From: an uncultured Lachnospiraceae bacterium
GTDB lineage: Bacteria > Bacillota > Clostridia > Lachnospirales > Lachnospiraceae
Reading direction: 5' to 3'
Assembly: GCA_900316625.1 (NCBI GenBank)
Contig: ONDO01000001.1
Span: forward strand, 1 to 64,000
Length of the DNA: 64,000 nt
Of this stretch, positions 35,134 to 44,516 are shown in pieces. Within the stretch, counting starts at the first letter, position 1. Every line of letters starts with the position of its first letter. The notes beneath the pieces are model-generated. The model worked only from the letters and a program-made list of their open reading frames with translations, searched no databases and was not told where the DNA came from. The translations under genes were made by a program, and so were the position numbers.

Positions 35134-37821
35134 TCATTGCATGAAGGATTTATTAAGATTCGCATCTGTCTTCTCGATCGTAAAGAGCAGACTGTCTAAC
35201 TTCACGCCGGGCACAGAGATAACGGTACCTGCATACCACTCTGAATTACCATCCTCATCGAGCATGCGGAAGTATTCCGTGAATTTTACCTTCTTCGTAG
35301 AACGAAGGCGTTCTCTGATATTCTCAGCATCCAGCACCTGATTTACTCTCTCGACATCTAAGGGATCCAGATGGAACTGGAAGGCCAGGTCCACATTTCT
35401 CACGGTAGAACCATTGGCTTCACTCGAAAACATAGAACGAACCACATAAGAATCGTGGGTCCCCATATCGACGATATAGACACAGTCGAAGGATGCAACC
35501 ATATAGCGGAGTGCGGAATCGTAATAACGTACATCGAGTCTGCGATTCTCTGACAGATTCAATACATTCATACGAAGTAAGGTCTTCCCCTGACCGCTCG
35601 CAACTTTTTTGAAACGAACCTGCAGATAATAGTCTTCATAGGTAATGAAGGTAGCTTCCGTCTCATTGGTCTCCTTGGCACGATTGGCAGTAATAACAAT
35701 CTGCTTTGACCAGGGATCTTGTCTCTTGGACATAAGATCTGCAACATCATAAGACTTCACACCCATCTTCTGGCAGAGATTACGAAACGGTGCATTTAAG
35801 AAAAGCACCTCAAACTTCTCACCATCATCTATGATGAAACCCATTTCATCATCCACAGAGATCGGTTCATGAGCTGCCTTGTCATAGAACTTTCTCTGGT
35901 CCGGGGTCTCTACAGTAAGTCCCTTGGATATCACGTGTGGCATAAGATCATGAAGAGTCATGGGTTTGCCATAATAATAGCCCTGAATATACTCATAGCC
36001 AATGTCTCTTAGAAAACGATACTGCTCTTCTGTCTCAACACCTTCTGCCAAGGTTGCAATATCTAATTGCTTTGCCATATTTACAAGATCCGACAGAATG
36101 ATCTCTGCCTTACTGCCGCGGGTCATCTCATGTACAAAACGCATATCGAATTTCAGGAGATCAAAATCGTATTCCTTCAGGACATTCAGGGTCGAATAGC
36201 CACTACCAAAGTCATCCATCCAGACCTTGAATCCATTCTCATGGAATCGTTTGATCTCTCCCTTCAGGATCTCTTCCTGATAAGCCAGGGAAGATTCTGT
36301 AATCTCTATATTGATCAGACGATGATCAATACCTGCATGGTCACAGAGCTTACTAATCTCATTAACCATATCTGCTTTTACAAAATCTGTTCGTGAGTGA
36401 TTCACCGAGATGGGGAGTAAGGGAAGTCCATCTTCTTTTCTCTGTTTTAAGATATCAAGAACCAGTTTTACGATATAGAGGTCAACCTTATAATTAAAGC
36501 CTCGTTCTTCCAGAGGAGAAATAAAATCTGCCGGGAAAAGAAAACCATACTTTGGATCGATCCAGCGGGCAAGTGCTTCCTCATTACAGAGTTCACCACT
36601 TACCGAACGAACGATTGGCTGGAAGTAAACTGTCAGCCAGCCCTTCTCAATCGCTTCATCAATATGGGAGAGGACATACTCCTGCTTCTCCTGAGCCTCT
36701 GCCAGAGCGGTATCATAGATCCCATCCGAGAATCCTCTGCTGGGATGGCGTTCCTTTTCTCTCTTCACAACATCACAGGCAAGCTGTGCTCTGTCGCAGG
36801 CAATTCCGATCTCTTCATCCCCTGTGATCTGATAGGTACCGGTTGCCAGATGAATATTCATAATGGGTTCGTCAAGACTACGCTCAGCAGCATGAATCTG
36901 CATGAGTTTCATATCACGTTCTTCCATGGTTGTGAGTATCACAAAGTGGTCTTCCGAGAACCTTGCAACCGGTTCCCCTTCAAAACGATCTCTTAGGACA
37001 TCTGCGATTCTTACCAGAAGCTCGGATCCCTTCTGATAGCCAAAGGTGGAATTGTAGCGTTTCATGTTCATGACATCTATACAGATAATGCAGGGTGTCT
37101 TCGATCCTGCTCTATATCTGCGAAGATAGTCCCCGGAATATGACAGGAAGCTATAGATATTCGAAGCACCAGTCAGGGGATCTTCCACCGGCGGCATGGC
37201 TTCGATATAGTTCTTGATCGCGCGCATGCGAACAACAATGATTGCAATGGCAACCATTGTGGATGAGAATCCGAATTCCAGAGAATAAAGCAGATCACCG
37301 CGGAAGTGACCAGATTCCTTGAGACAATAAGAACAGATAACAAAAAAAAGAAGCCAGCCTGCAGTCCAGCCGGCAACACGCCAGGGTTTATCTAAGATGA
37401 GCAAGGGGAGTACAGAGACGAATACGAAGATGGTAATCGCCTGATGATTCGGATCCATAAAGGTTCCCATGAGAAGTACTGTGAAAAGGATCGGTGCCTG
37501 CAAGAGATAGATCAGGAGGGTCTTGTTCTGTATCTTAGAGAGTACCGGTCTACGTAGGAGAACAAGGATCAGCATATAGATCAGCATTCTTACAGCGAGC
37601 AGCATAGCCGACAGATATCCCATGAAAAGCTGGGCCAGGATGGCAAGGATTGTCATCAGTATGCCGCCGTAAACCATGATCTCAATCATATTTCCGTTAT
37701 GGCGATTCACCTCGTCCTTATAACGGTCAAAATCTTTTCCAATTGAAAAAATACTTTCTATTTTGGATCCCCCAAGCATAATTTCCAGATAAGCCGTTAT
37801 ATCAGGAAAAATTCGAATCAA
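35134..37821 (-). CDS. Membrane c-di-GMP phosphodiesterase (degenerate GGDEF-EAL-PAS-like)
   Basis: About 895 residues: five to six membrane helices (roughly 45-205), a GGDEF-fold domain whose signature is RFSEDHF and so should not make c-di-GMP, an EAL domain (about 380-620) with EEALARW, ISVNHSR, EITES, MDDFGSGYS and AEGVET all present, and a C-terminal PAS-like part of 230 residues. The EAL domain should hydrolyse c-di-GMP; the GGDEF domain may sense GTP. The first codon is taken as TTG at 37821; a later ATG (37779) has no better ribosome binding site, so the N-terminus is uncertain. A truncated DUF1887-like gene lies 20 bases upstream. Confidence 0.85.
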   Translation of the reverse strand: MIRIFPDITAYLEIMLGGSKIESIFSIGKDFDRYKDEVNRHNGNMIEIMVYGGILMTILAILAQLFMGYLSAMLLAVRMLIYMLILVLLRRPVLSKIQNKTLLIYLLQAPILFTVLLMGTFMDPNHQAITIFVFVSVLPLLILDKPWRVAGWTAGWLLFFVICSYCLKESGHFRGDLLYSLEFGFSSTMVAIAIIVVRMRAIKNYIEAMPPVEDPLTGASNIYSFLSYSGDYLRRYRAGSKTPCIICIDVMNMKRYNSTFGYQKGSELLVRIADVLRDRFEGEPVARFSEDHFVILTTMEERDMKLMQIHAAERSLDEPIMNIHLATGTYQITGDEEIGIACDRAQLACDVVKREKERHPSRGFSDGIYDTALAEAQEKQEYVLSHIDEAIEKGWLTVYFQPIVRSVSGELCNEEALARWIDPKYGFLFPADFISPLEERGFNYKVDLYIVKLVLDILKQRKEDGLPLLPISVNHSRTDFVKADMVNEISKLCDHAGIDHRLINIEITESSLAYQEEILKGEIKRFHENGFKVWMDDFGSGYSTLNVLKEYDFDLLKFDMRFVHEMTRGSKAEIILSDLVNMAKQLDIATLAEGVETEEQYRFLRDIGYEYIQGYYYGKPMTLHDLMPHVISKGLTVETPDQRKFYDKAAHEPISVDDEMGFIIDDGEKFEVLFLNAPFRNLCQKMGVKSYDVADLMSKRQDPWSKQIVITANRAKETNETEATFITYEDYYLQVRFKKVASGQGKTLLRMNVLNLSENRRLDVRYYDSALRYMVASFDCVYIVDMGTHDSYVVRSMFSSEANGSTVRNVDLAFQFHLDPLDVERVNQVLDAENIRERLRSTKKVKFTEYFRMLDEDGNSEWYAGTVISVPGVKLDSLLFTIEKTDANLNKSFMQ

Positions 37822-37841
37822 AAAGACTCATCTGCCCATAT

Positions 37842-38114
37842 TTAGTGCATGACCTCTACCGCATCCTTCAGGGAATTTCGGTTCAGATCCACAAAACGAA
37901 CTTCCTTCACCTCACACTTGTCTATGAGATACTTCTTAAGGTTGTCCTTCTGCCTCTGCTCCCGCTCACTCTTCTCCTTCATGATCCGATTGTTTAGTGG
38001 CATCTGGCTCTGATTCTTATATTTAAAGAAAACCACCTTATCCATCTGATAATTCAGACAGGTGATAATATTCTCCAAGGGTTCTTCATCATAAAACTCG
38101 AATTCAACTCGCAT
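37842..38114 (-). pseudogene. Truncated DUF1887-like N-terminal fragment
   Basis: The 90 residues begin MRVEFEFYDEEPLENIITCL and continue NYQMDKVVFFKYK, a Lys/Glu-rich helix, and CEVKEVRFVDLNRNSLKDAVEV. This resembles the start of DUF1887 (Card1-like/CARF-related) proteins that are normally near 380 residues. The frame stops at 37842, and the adjoining sequence is the EAL gene, so the rest is missing. It might also be a small stand-alone protein. The ATG at 38114 is used; a TTG two codons earlier is possible. Family assignment is by resemblance only. Confidence 0.5.
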
Positions 38115-38240
38115 CTCCAAATACTCCCGAAAAAAATGATAGTGAAAATCGAATGCAGAAAAACTATAATACTTGCTGACGTTTCAATCCGATACTGCCA
38201 TTGTAATACATTGATACACATCATAAAACAGGTTTCCCTT

Positions 38241-39638
38241 ATGAATCACGATAGCAATGCTTCCTTCGTAAATGAAGAGCAGAAAAAACATTTTCACTAT
38301 ATGACCGAGACTCCGGTCTCTCGTCTTATTCTGTCCCTGGCCATCCCAACCATCATCAGCATGTTGGTCACTAATCTCTACAATACTGCAGATACCTGGT
38401 TCGTATCTTCCCTTGGCACCTCCGCCAGTGGAGCGGTCAGTATTGTTTTCTCCTTAATGGCAATCTACCAGGCCATCGGCTTCATGTTCGGTCATGGTGC
38501 CGGTAGCAATATCTCCAGAAAACTTGGCGCTGGTGATATCGATATCGTAAAGACCTATTCTTCAAGCAGTTTCTTCTACTCCATCCTCGTAAGTTCCCTC
38601 ATCTCCATCCTGGGACTTGTCTTTATGGACCCTCTGCTTCACCTTCTGGGTTCTACTTCTACCATTCTGCCCTTTGCCAGACAGTATGTTTTCTGGATTC
38701 TGATCTCCGGACCTTTTCTCTCGGTTAGCTGTGTTCTCAATAACATCCTTCGCTATGAAGGTCATGCGAACTTTGCGATGATTGGCCTAACCACTGGCGG
38801 TATCTTAAATATCATCGGGGATCCTCTCTTCATGTTCCATCTGGGCATGGGTGTCAGTGGTGCCGGTATCTCTACTGCTATCTCTCAGTTCATTAGTTTT
38901 CTGATCCTGCTTAGCATGTATCGTAAGAAGGAGATCGTCTCCTCCTTCCATATCAGCGCTGTTTCCACCAGGTCTATCCTGATCTTCTCGATCATCTCCT
39001 GTGGATTCCCCAGCTTATTGAGACAGAGTCTCAATAGCATCTCTACCGTAATACTCAATCATCAGGCGGCTTTCTATGGAGATGCTGCCATTGCTGCAAT
39101 GGGTATCGTCACCAAGATGATTATGTTTCTGGTCTCTCTTGCGATTGGTATCTGTCAGGGAATGCAACCGGTTGTTTCATTCAACTACGGTGCTGCCCTC
39201 TATGAGCGGGTCAGGAAAGGCTTCCGATTCACATTTATCTTCGGAAGCCTCTTACTCTTTGTATTTTCAATTCTGTCCTTTATCTTCGCCCCGGAACTCA
39301 TCGCGTGGTTTCGTGACGATGCAGAAGTCATTCAGATTGGAACGACAGCCCTACGTCTGCAGTGCATCTCCTGCCTCTTCATGAGTTATTCCATCTCCGC
39401 CGGCATGCTCTTCCAGAGTACCGGAGTCAGCGGAACTGCAACCTTCCTGTCTGCTCTTAGAGCAGGCATCCTCTATATTCCTCTCATTCTCATCCTGCCC
39501 GGCTTTCTTGGTATTCTGGGAATCGAACTTGCCCAGCCCGTCGCTGATATCTTAGCCATCCTGATCTCCATTCCGATTACCGAGAAGTTCTTAAAGGAAC
39601 TCCACCAGAGAGCAGTGGCTACTCTTCCACAGCAATGA
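38241..39638 (+). CDS. MATE-family multidrug/cation antiporter
   Basis: The 465-residue protein has twelve membrane helices and the MATE pattern: SRLILSLAIPTIISMLVTNLYNTADTWFVS, the second-half repeat SLLRQSLNSISTVILN, and GICQGMQPVVSFNYGA. It would export organic cations or drugs by Na+ or H+ exchange. The start at 38241 gives a short charged tail before the first helix; the open frame continues upstream without a ribosome binding site, and an internal ATG at residue 21 is another option. It diverges from the DUF1887-like fragment. Confidence 0.93.
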   Translation: MNHDSNASFVNEEQKKHFHYMTETPVSRLILSLAIPTIISMLVTNLYNTADTWFVSSLGTSASGAVSIVFSLMAIYQAIGFMFGHGAGSNISRKLGAGDIDIVKTYSSSSFFYSILVSSLISILGLVFMDPLLHLLGSTSTILPFARQYVFWILISGPFLSVSCVLNNILRYEGHANFAMIGLTTGGILNIIGDPLFMFHLGMGVSGAGISTAISQFISFLILLSMYRKKEIVSSFHISAVSTRSILIFSIISCGFPSLLRQSLNSISTVILNHQAAFYGDAAIAAMGIVTKMIMFLVSLAIGICQGMQPVVSFNYGAALYERVRKGFRFTFIFGSLLLFVFSILSFIFAPELIAWFRDDAEVIQIGTTALRLQCISCLFMSYSISAGMLFQSTGVSGTATFLSALRAGILYIPLILILPGFLGILGIELAQPVADILAILISIPITEKFLKELHQRAVATLPQQ

Positions 39639-39658
39639 CATCCCTTAGGATATAGTGA

Positions 39659-40315
39659 TTACTCGACCGGACTTATCTTAAGTTTACTGAAGAGACTTCC
39701 CATGGAGGTTGTCACATCTTCCTTGGGTGTCATAAAATCAATCAGAGGCTGCATTCTCTTACGGAATTCCTCAGGGTTCTGCATGATCTGATAGAGTCTT
39801 GCCGTGTTCCTTGCATCATCGCAAGCACTATGCTGCTGTCCAACGAATGCGATATCACAGGCAGACAGCGCCTTTTCCAGAGCAAGATTCTTAGATAGAT
39901 GTAACATGTCATCGACAATCTGCTGCAGATCAAACCAGTGCTTCACCGCCTGATCCAGTTTCTGATTCTTATATCTCTTCAAACTTCTCTCTTCCATCAG
40001 AATCTGAAGATCGATCATGGACCAGGAGTAGAATTCCGCCTCATCTCCTGCCCACTCAAAGAAGGCATCCATTACTTCCGAAAAACCAGCTGCATCCTTC
40101 ACCGTCTCATCACTGATATGTGTAAGTTCCGAAATCTCACTTGTGATGCTGGAGTACTGCGGCTTGATCAACTGATCAAAGGAAGAGATGATCTCGTTCT
40201 CTTCGTTCAGAAGAACCGCTCCAACCTGTATAATCTCGTGTTTACAAAGTTCATATTCCTGGGTCAGTTTCTTAGGCAGACCACAGAATTCCAGATCTAA
40301 AATCACCTTATTCAT
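39659..40315 (-). CDS. DEDDh-type 3'-5' exonuclease (DnaQ-like)
   Basis: The 218-residue protein has Exo I acidic residues in VILDLEFCG (Asp7, Glu9), the IIQVGAVLL strand, an Exo II Asp in SWSMIDLQIL, and an Exo III HSACDDARNTARL. This matches the DnaQ/KapD nuclease superfamily, which acts on DNA or RNA 3' ends. The substrate is unknown. It follows the PH-domain-like gene by 20 bases and both probably share one promoter. Confidence 0.88.
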   Translation of the reverse strand: MNKVILDLEFCGLPKKLTQEYELCKHEIIQVGAVLLNEENEIISSFDQLIKPQYSSITSEISELTHISDETVKDAAGFSEVMDAFFEWAGDEAEFYSWSMIDLQILMEERSLKRYKNQKLDQAVKHWFDLQQIVDDMLHLSKNLALEKALSACDIAFVGQQHSACDDARNTARLYQIMQNPEEFRKRMQPLIDFMTPKEDVTTSMGSLFSKLKISPVE

Positions 40316-40335
40316 TATTACGATTCTATTCCTAA

Positions 40336-40752
40336 TCAGCCCAGCAAATTCTCGTCATCCATGTCATCATCAGCTTCATCAGAATCACCGATGAATTCTC
40401 TACTGCTTACCCGCTTCCTGTCACGCTCTGCTTCTACCAGCTGGGAGAGCTTCTCTTTCACTGCCTGCGGCTGCTTTACCTTAAGGATCTGAAAATCTCT
40501 CAGAGACTTATCCGAGGAATGGATTTCAATCGTGCCAACACCAAACAGTCTCTGTCCCAGAGGACGAATCAGTCTGACATCCAGAATGCGATAGAGACGA
40601 ACCTCATCTTCTCTCAGATTCAGAAAACCCGTCTTAATAAAGAGTCGATCCTCCGAAAGAGAATACTTGGTGAAACTAATGGGCAGACCCAGATGACGCT
40701 TACGGTCAGACCAGATAATATCTACTTCTTCATTTTCGATTTTCTTAGACAT
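40336..40752 (-). CDS. Bacterial PH-domain-like protein with acidic tail
   Basis: The 138-residue cytoplasmic protein has a strand-rich bPH2-like core (DIIWSDRKRHLGL, FTKYSLSEDRLFIKTG, DEVRLYRILDVRLIRP, VGTIEIHSSDKS), one helix, and an acidic end (DSDEADDDMDDENLLG). No membrane segment is present. GGGAG before 40752 sets the start. Function is unknown. It is co-transcribed with the exonuclease gene. Confidence 0.75.
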   Translation of the reverse strand: MSKKIENEEVDIIWSDRKRHLGLPISFTKYSLSEDRLFIKTGFLNLREDEVRLYRILDVRLIRPLGQRLFGVGTIEIHSSDKSLRDFQILKVKQPQAVKEKLSQLVEAERDRKRVSSREFIGDSDEADDDMDDENLLG

Positions 40753-40814
40753 AATAAGCTCCCTTTTCTTCTGCCGCACCAATTCCTAAGCGACATTTTC
40801 TCATATACTTTTCT

Positions 40815-40843
40815 ATTATAGCGCGTGACATTCAGCGACTCAA
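40815..40843 (-). promoter_or_regulatory. Promoter for PH-like protein and exonuclease genes
   Basis: The minus strand reads TTGAGT (40838-40843), a 17-base spacer, TATAAT (40815-40820), 63 bases upstream of the start codon. Confidence 0.75.
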
Positions 40844-40970
40844 AAGAATTTTTGACTCCAAGCATTGTTTTTTCGTAGTTTTTCTTCTAAACTGTTACAG
40901 GCTCTGACGATTTCTATCTAGAAAGAGTTTTTGATTTTATTTCTGTTGATTTTACGAAAGGACATTTTCT

Positions 40971-42257
40971 ATGAATTGTATGATCGCACAGTCCGGCGGA
41001 CCTACGGTTGCCATCAATGCTTCTCTGGCAGGTGTACTGAAAGCAAATGAAGCCACAAAATCCTACGACAAGATCTACGGTGCTCTCAACGGAATCGTTG
41101 GTGTCCTTCATCATAACTTCCTGGAGCTTACTTCTCTCATTGAGGAAGAAGATAACTTCATCGACCGACTGATTCATACCCCTGCTATGTATCTCGGTAG
41201 CTGCCGTTTTAAGATTCCTTCTGGAGATGAAGGTCAGGAAATCTATCGCCAGGTCTTCAAAGTCTTCGAAGAATATCAGATTGGTGCCTTTTTCTACATC
41301 GGTGGTAATGATTCCATGGATACCGTGGATAAGCTTTCTAAATATGGAGCTTCCATCAACTCTTCAGTCCGAATCGTTGGAATTCCCAAAACCATTGATA
41401 ATGATCTGGTTACCATCGATCACACTCCTGGATTTGGTTCTGCCGCCAAGTATGTTGCCACCTCTGTTCGTGAAGTTGCCTGGGATGCATATATCTACGC
41501 GGTTCCAAGTGTAACCATCATCGAAATAATGGGAAGGGATGCCGGATGGCTGACTGCAGCTGCTGCTCTTGCTCGTACCGAAGACTCTCCTGCTCCAGAT
41601 CGCATCTATCTTCCGGAAGTTGCTTTCGATCTCGATGCTGTCACAGAGGATGTCAGAAATATCCTTAAGGAGAAAAACACAGTTGTTCTTGCAATCTCTG
41701 AAGGTATCCGTGACAAAAATGGCGAATACATCTCTACGACCGATGGCGGTTCCGACATCTTCGGACACAATCACCTCTCCGGTGCAGGTAAAACACTTGA
41801 ACATCTTCTGAAGGAAGCTCTTGGAGTAAAGGTCCGTTCCATCGAGATTAATGTTCTGCAGAGATGCGCTTCTCACCTGGCTTCTCGTACCGACCTCGAG
41901 GAGTCTGTACGCCTGGGTGAAACTGCTCATGCACTTGCTCTTGCCGGCAAGACCGCTGTTATGGCCTCTGTAAAGAGAGTCAGTGGTACCGGATTCGATG
42001 GAACCCGTCCTGCCCATGAATGTGTAGAGGATGCTTCCTCTCCTTACCAAGTAGCTTATACCTCCGTTCCTGTATCTCTTGTGGCAAATCAGGTCAAGTC
42101 CGTTCCTCGTGAATGGATCAATGCAGAAGGAAATGATGTAACAGATGCGATGGTTAATTACCTCCGTCCTCTGATCGCCGGCGAGCCCCACTTAAGCTAC
42201 ACCGATGGCCTTGCTGATTATCTCAGTACCAAACACCTCTATCACGTAAAAGCATAA
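40971..42257 (+). CDS. pfp: Phosphofructokinase, probably pyrophosphate-dependent
   Basis: The enzyme phosphorylates fructose 6-phosphate in glycolysis. The 428-residue protein has MIAQSGGPTVAINASLAG, IGGNDSMDTV, PKTIDNDL, GFGSAAKYVA and EIMGRDAGWL. Asp in GGND (in place of the Gly of ATP enzymes) and Lys in PKTIDND are the residues that mark pyrophosphate as donor, and the protein is longer than the 320-residue ATP form. A GAAAGGAC site precedes the start. It is a single gene, convergent with the dipeptidase gene, with no terminator visible between them. Confidence 0.93.
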   Translation: MNCMIAQSGGPTVAINASLAGVLKANEATKSYDKIYGALNGIVGVLHHNFLELTSLIEEEDNFIDRLIHTPAMYLGSCRFKIPSGDEGQEIYRQVFKVFEEYQIGAFFYIGGNDSMDTVDKLSKYGASINSSVRIVGIPKTIDNDLVTIDHTPGFGSAAKYVATSVREVAWDAYIYAVPSVTIIEIMGRDAGWLTAAAALARTEDSPAPDRIYLPEVAFDLDAVTEDVRNILKEKNTVVLAISEGIRDKNGEYISTTDGGSDIFGHNHLSGAGKTLEHLLKEALGVKVRSIEINVLQRCASHLASRTDLEESVRLGETAHALALAGKTAVMASVKRVSGTGFDGTRPAHECVEDASSPYQVAYTSVPVSLVANQVKSVPREWINAEGNDVTDAMVNYLRPLIAGEPHLSYTDGLADYLSTKHLYHVKA

Positions 42258-42371
42258 TCATCTAGCATTTCTTCCATACAAGCAGACGACACATGCAGAT
42301 ACGTGACATATAAGGCCAAAAAGAATGTTGCGAAGAAGGCATCCTGAAGAACTCATCACCTTAGTATCTTC

Positions 42372-43781
42372 TTACATGCAAAGCTGCATGATAGCTTCCG
42401 CAAACACTTTTGTTGCTAAGTTAATGTTCTTGATGTCCATGAATTCGTCGGCACCATGCATATGGGTATCAATGTCCGGAAGAACTGCACCAAAGGCAAC
42501 ACCATTCTTCAATTCATGTACATAAGTACCTCCACCGATTGCAACTGCCTTACCTTCTAAACCAGTCACATCCGTATACGCCTTCAGAAGAGTCTGCACG
42601 AAGGGAGTATCTGCCGGTACATTATGAGGCATAATCATACCCTGTGATGAGAATGTAAATCCTGCTTCTTCAATGGTCTTCTTCGCAACCTCGAGACAGT
42701 TTTCTTCGTTTGCCATAACCGGAGTTCTCGAATCGAAGGAGAAGCTCATCTTACCATCTTCAATATGGTAGAGATCCAGGGTGCAGGTAAGAGGACCGGA
42801 CTCTGCATCAGACATACGAATGCCGACACCGGATCCATCGGTTACACCATAGGGGAAGAGAACAAGAAGCTTGGAAATTGCATCCTTCATCTTCTCATCT
42901 GCAAGAGGAAGACGATCCACTAACTTAATGGCAGCAAGTCCCGCATTCTTACCTAATTCCGGTGTCGATGCATGGGCTGACTCACCAATTACGGTCAGCT
43001 CTACATTTGCGCCGGAGGCGCTAACTTTCACCTCTACCTTACACTCCTCTTCAATCGCACGAATGGCAGCAAGGAGGCTGCTATCTGTGGCGCCGATTCC
43101 TTCTAAGACGATCGTGGCCTTCTGCGGCACTGCGTTCAATGCGATTCCAGCATTAAGGCTGAGAATTCTGGGCAGTGCATCAGAAAGATCAATGGTCTTC
43201 TCCAAGCTGGCACGGAACTGGCCCTTCTCGATATTGATGAGAGGGAATTCAGCATCCGGAGAAAAGGTCATGGGTGCTTCTTCTTCCACTGCATAATACT
43301 TGGTGATATCGGTAGATCCGGTCTCTTCATCAGAACCCATGATCATGCGAACGCCTTTGGTCAGGGGAATATTGCATTCCTTTAAAGCGCGCATGGCATA
43401 GAGGGCACAGAGCATGGGGCCCTTGTCATCCGAAGTTCCGCGGCCATAGAGGCGGCCATCCTTCTCAATGATCTTGAAGGGCTCCGTCACCGTCCAGCCT
43501 TCGCCTGCAGGGACGACATCTGTATGTCCGAGCATATCCAAGGTATGCGGAAGACTGGGGTCAAAATCTGCAGTAGCGACATAATTGTCGTAATTCCTGG
43601 TAGCAAAACCATACTTCTTGCAGAGATCGATGGCTGCAAGAAGAGCTTTCTTACACTCTGTACCGAAAGGTGCATCCCCTTCAGCAGGTGCTAAGACAGA
43701 AGGAATCTCACAGAGTTCCTTAATGTCAGAAAGAAGTTCTTTCTCGTGTGCATCAATCCATTCATTCACTAACTGATTCAT
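42372..43781 (-). CDS. M20-family dipeptidase (PepV/Sapep type)
   Basis: The 469-residue metallopeptidase has the two-zinc ligands in LDMLGHTDVVP, GTSDDKGPM and GSDEETGSTD, a long lid domain, and the late IGGGTYVHEL. This order fits the PepV dipeptidases that release N-terminal residues from dipeptides. The start at 43781 (MNQLVNEW) follows GAGAAG; the longer frame overlaps the upstream gene. It is the last gene of a five-gene run. Confidence 0.92.
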   Translation of the reverse strand: MNQLVNEWIDAHEKELLSDIKELCEIPSVLAPAEGDAPFGTECKKALLAAIDLCKKYGFATRNYDNYVATADFDPSLPHTLDMLGHTDVVPAGEGWTVTEPFKIIEKDGRLYGRGTSDDKGPMLCALYAMRALKECNIPLTKGVRMIMGSDEETGSTDITKYYAVEEEAPMTFSPDAEFPLINIEKGQFRASLEKTIDLSDALPRILSLNAGIALNAVPQKATIVLEGIGATDSSLLAAIRAIEEECKVEVKVSASGANVELTVIGESAHASTPELGKNAGLAAIKLVDRLPLADEKMKDAISKLLVLFPYGVTDGSGVGIRMSDAESGPLTCTLDLYHIEDGKMSFSFDSRTPVMANEENCLEVAKKTIEEAGFTFSSQGMIMPHNVPADTPFVQTLLKAYTDVTGLEGKAVAIGGGTYVHELKNGVAFGAVLPDIDTHMHGADEFMDIKNINLATKVFAEAIMQLCM

Positions 43782-43806
43782 AATCTTCTCTTTTCTAAGA
43801 TATATC

Positions 43807-44484
43807 TTATATTCGAAATCTCCTCTGGAGTTCCGTTCTTGCTGTTCTTCCACCCAGGATCAGTGTTCCAAGAAACAGGAGCAGGGCTGACAGGATGGCA
43901 AGTTCTGACACGATAGGGTGTGTCACGATTCCCTTCAGAATAAGTACCAGGGGCACCAGTGCCACCAGAATCATCAGGATCTGCAGGATCATATAGCCCT
44001 GCCAGTTACGACTGTTGATAAGCATGAGGATGAGAAAAGCCAGATCGACAAAGAGCATGGCACCGGGTAGAACATAGTTCCAGGACCAGCCTCTCGCTCC
44101 TGTAGTCAGGTCTATCACAACAACCAGGGCTACGCCACCCAGAACGATGGCGAAGATCTTCGTCAGATATCCTGCCTCCCGATAGATCAGAAACACGATC
44201 CAGAGCAGGTAGACCGATGCAAGCGATACGATCAGACTCCAGGGGAAGGAAGGCGAGAAATTATAGTTGGCGAAGATAGAGAACATACAGGCAGCCAGCA
44301 CCAGGAAGGTAACCAGGCGCATCACCAGGCTAAAGTGCTTTCTCTTCTTCATTACATCCGGATAAGGGTCCTTAAAGGTATCCGGCCAGTCATCCAGATC
44401 AACTTTACTTAAGACGGAAGAACACATAGGACAGATCTCTGCCTCATCTAATATTCTTATGCCACAATTCTTACAATATCTCAT
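43807..44484 (-). CDS. Zinc-ribbon membrane protein (DUF6320-like)
   Basis: The 225-residue protein starts with a four-cysteine zinc ribbon (CKNCG and CPMC, residues 4-21), a short charged linker and then six to seven membrane helices. I associate this layout with DUF6320, which tends to sit beside condensation-fold acyltransferases as it does here two genes away. No catalytic motif is apparent. It could help in membrane lipid or glycolipid modification, by inference from its neighbours. Confidence 0.75.
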   Translation of the reverse strand: MRYCKNCGIRILDEAEICPMCSSVLSKVDLDDWPDTFKDPYPDVMKKRKHFSLVMRLVTFLVLAACMFSIFANYNFSPSFPWSLIVSLASVYLLWIVFLIYREAGYLTKIFAIVLGGVALVVVIDLTTGARGWSWNYVLPGAMLFVDLAFLILMLINSRNWQGYMILQILMILVALVPLVLILKGIVTHPIVSELAILSALLLFLGTLILGGRTARTELQRRFRI

Positions 44485-44516
44485 AGATATTCATATTCCT
44501 TTATACTCTCTTCTGC

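Noticed and set aside
40852-40880. Promoter TTGACT-17-GTAGTT for the phosphofructokinase gene
   Set aside because: The -10 half is poor. A promoter must exist in this gap, but this match is too weak to annotate.
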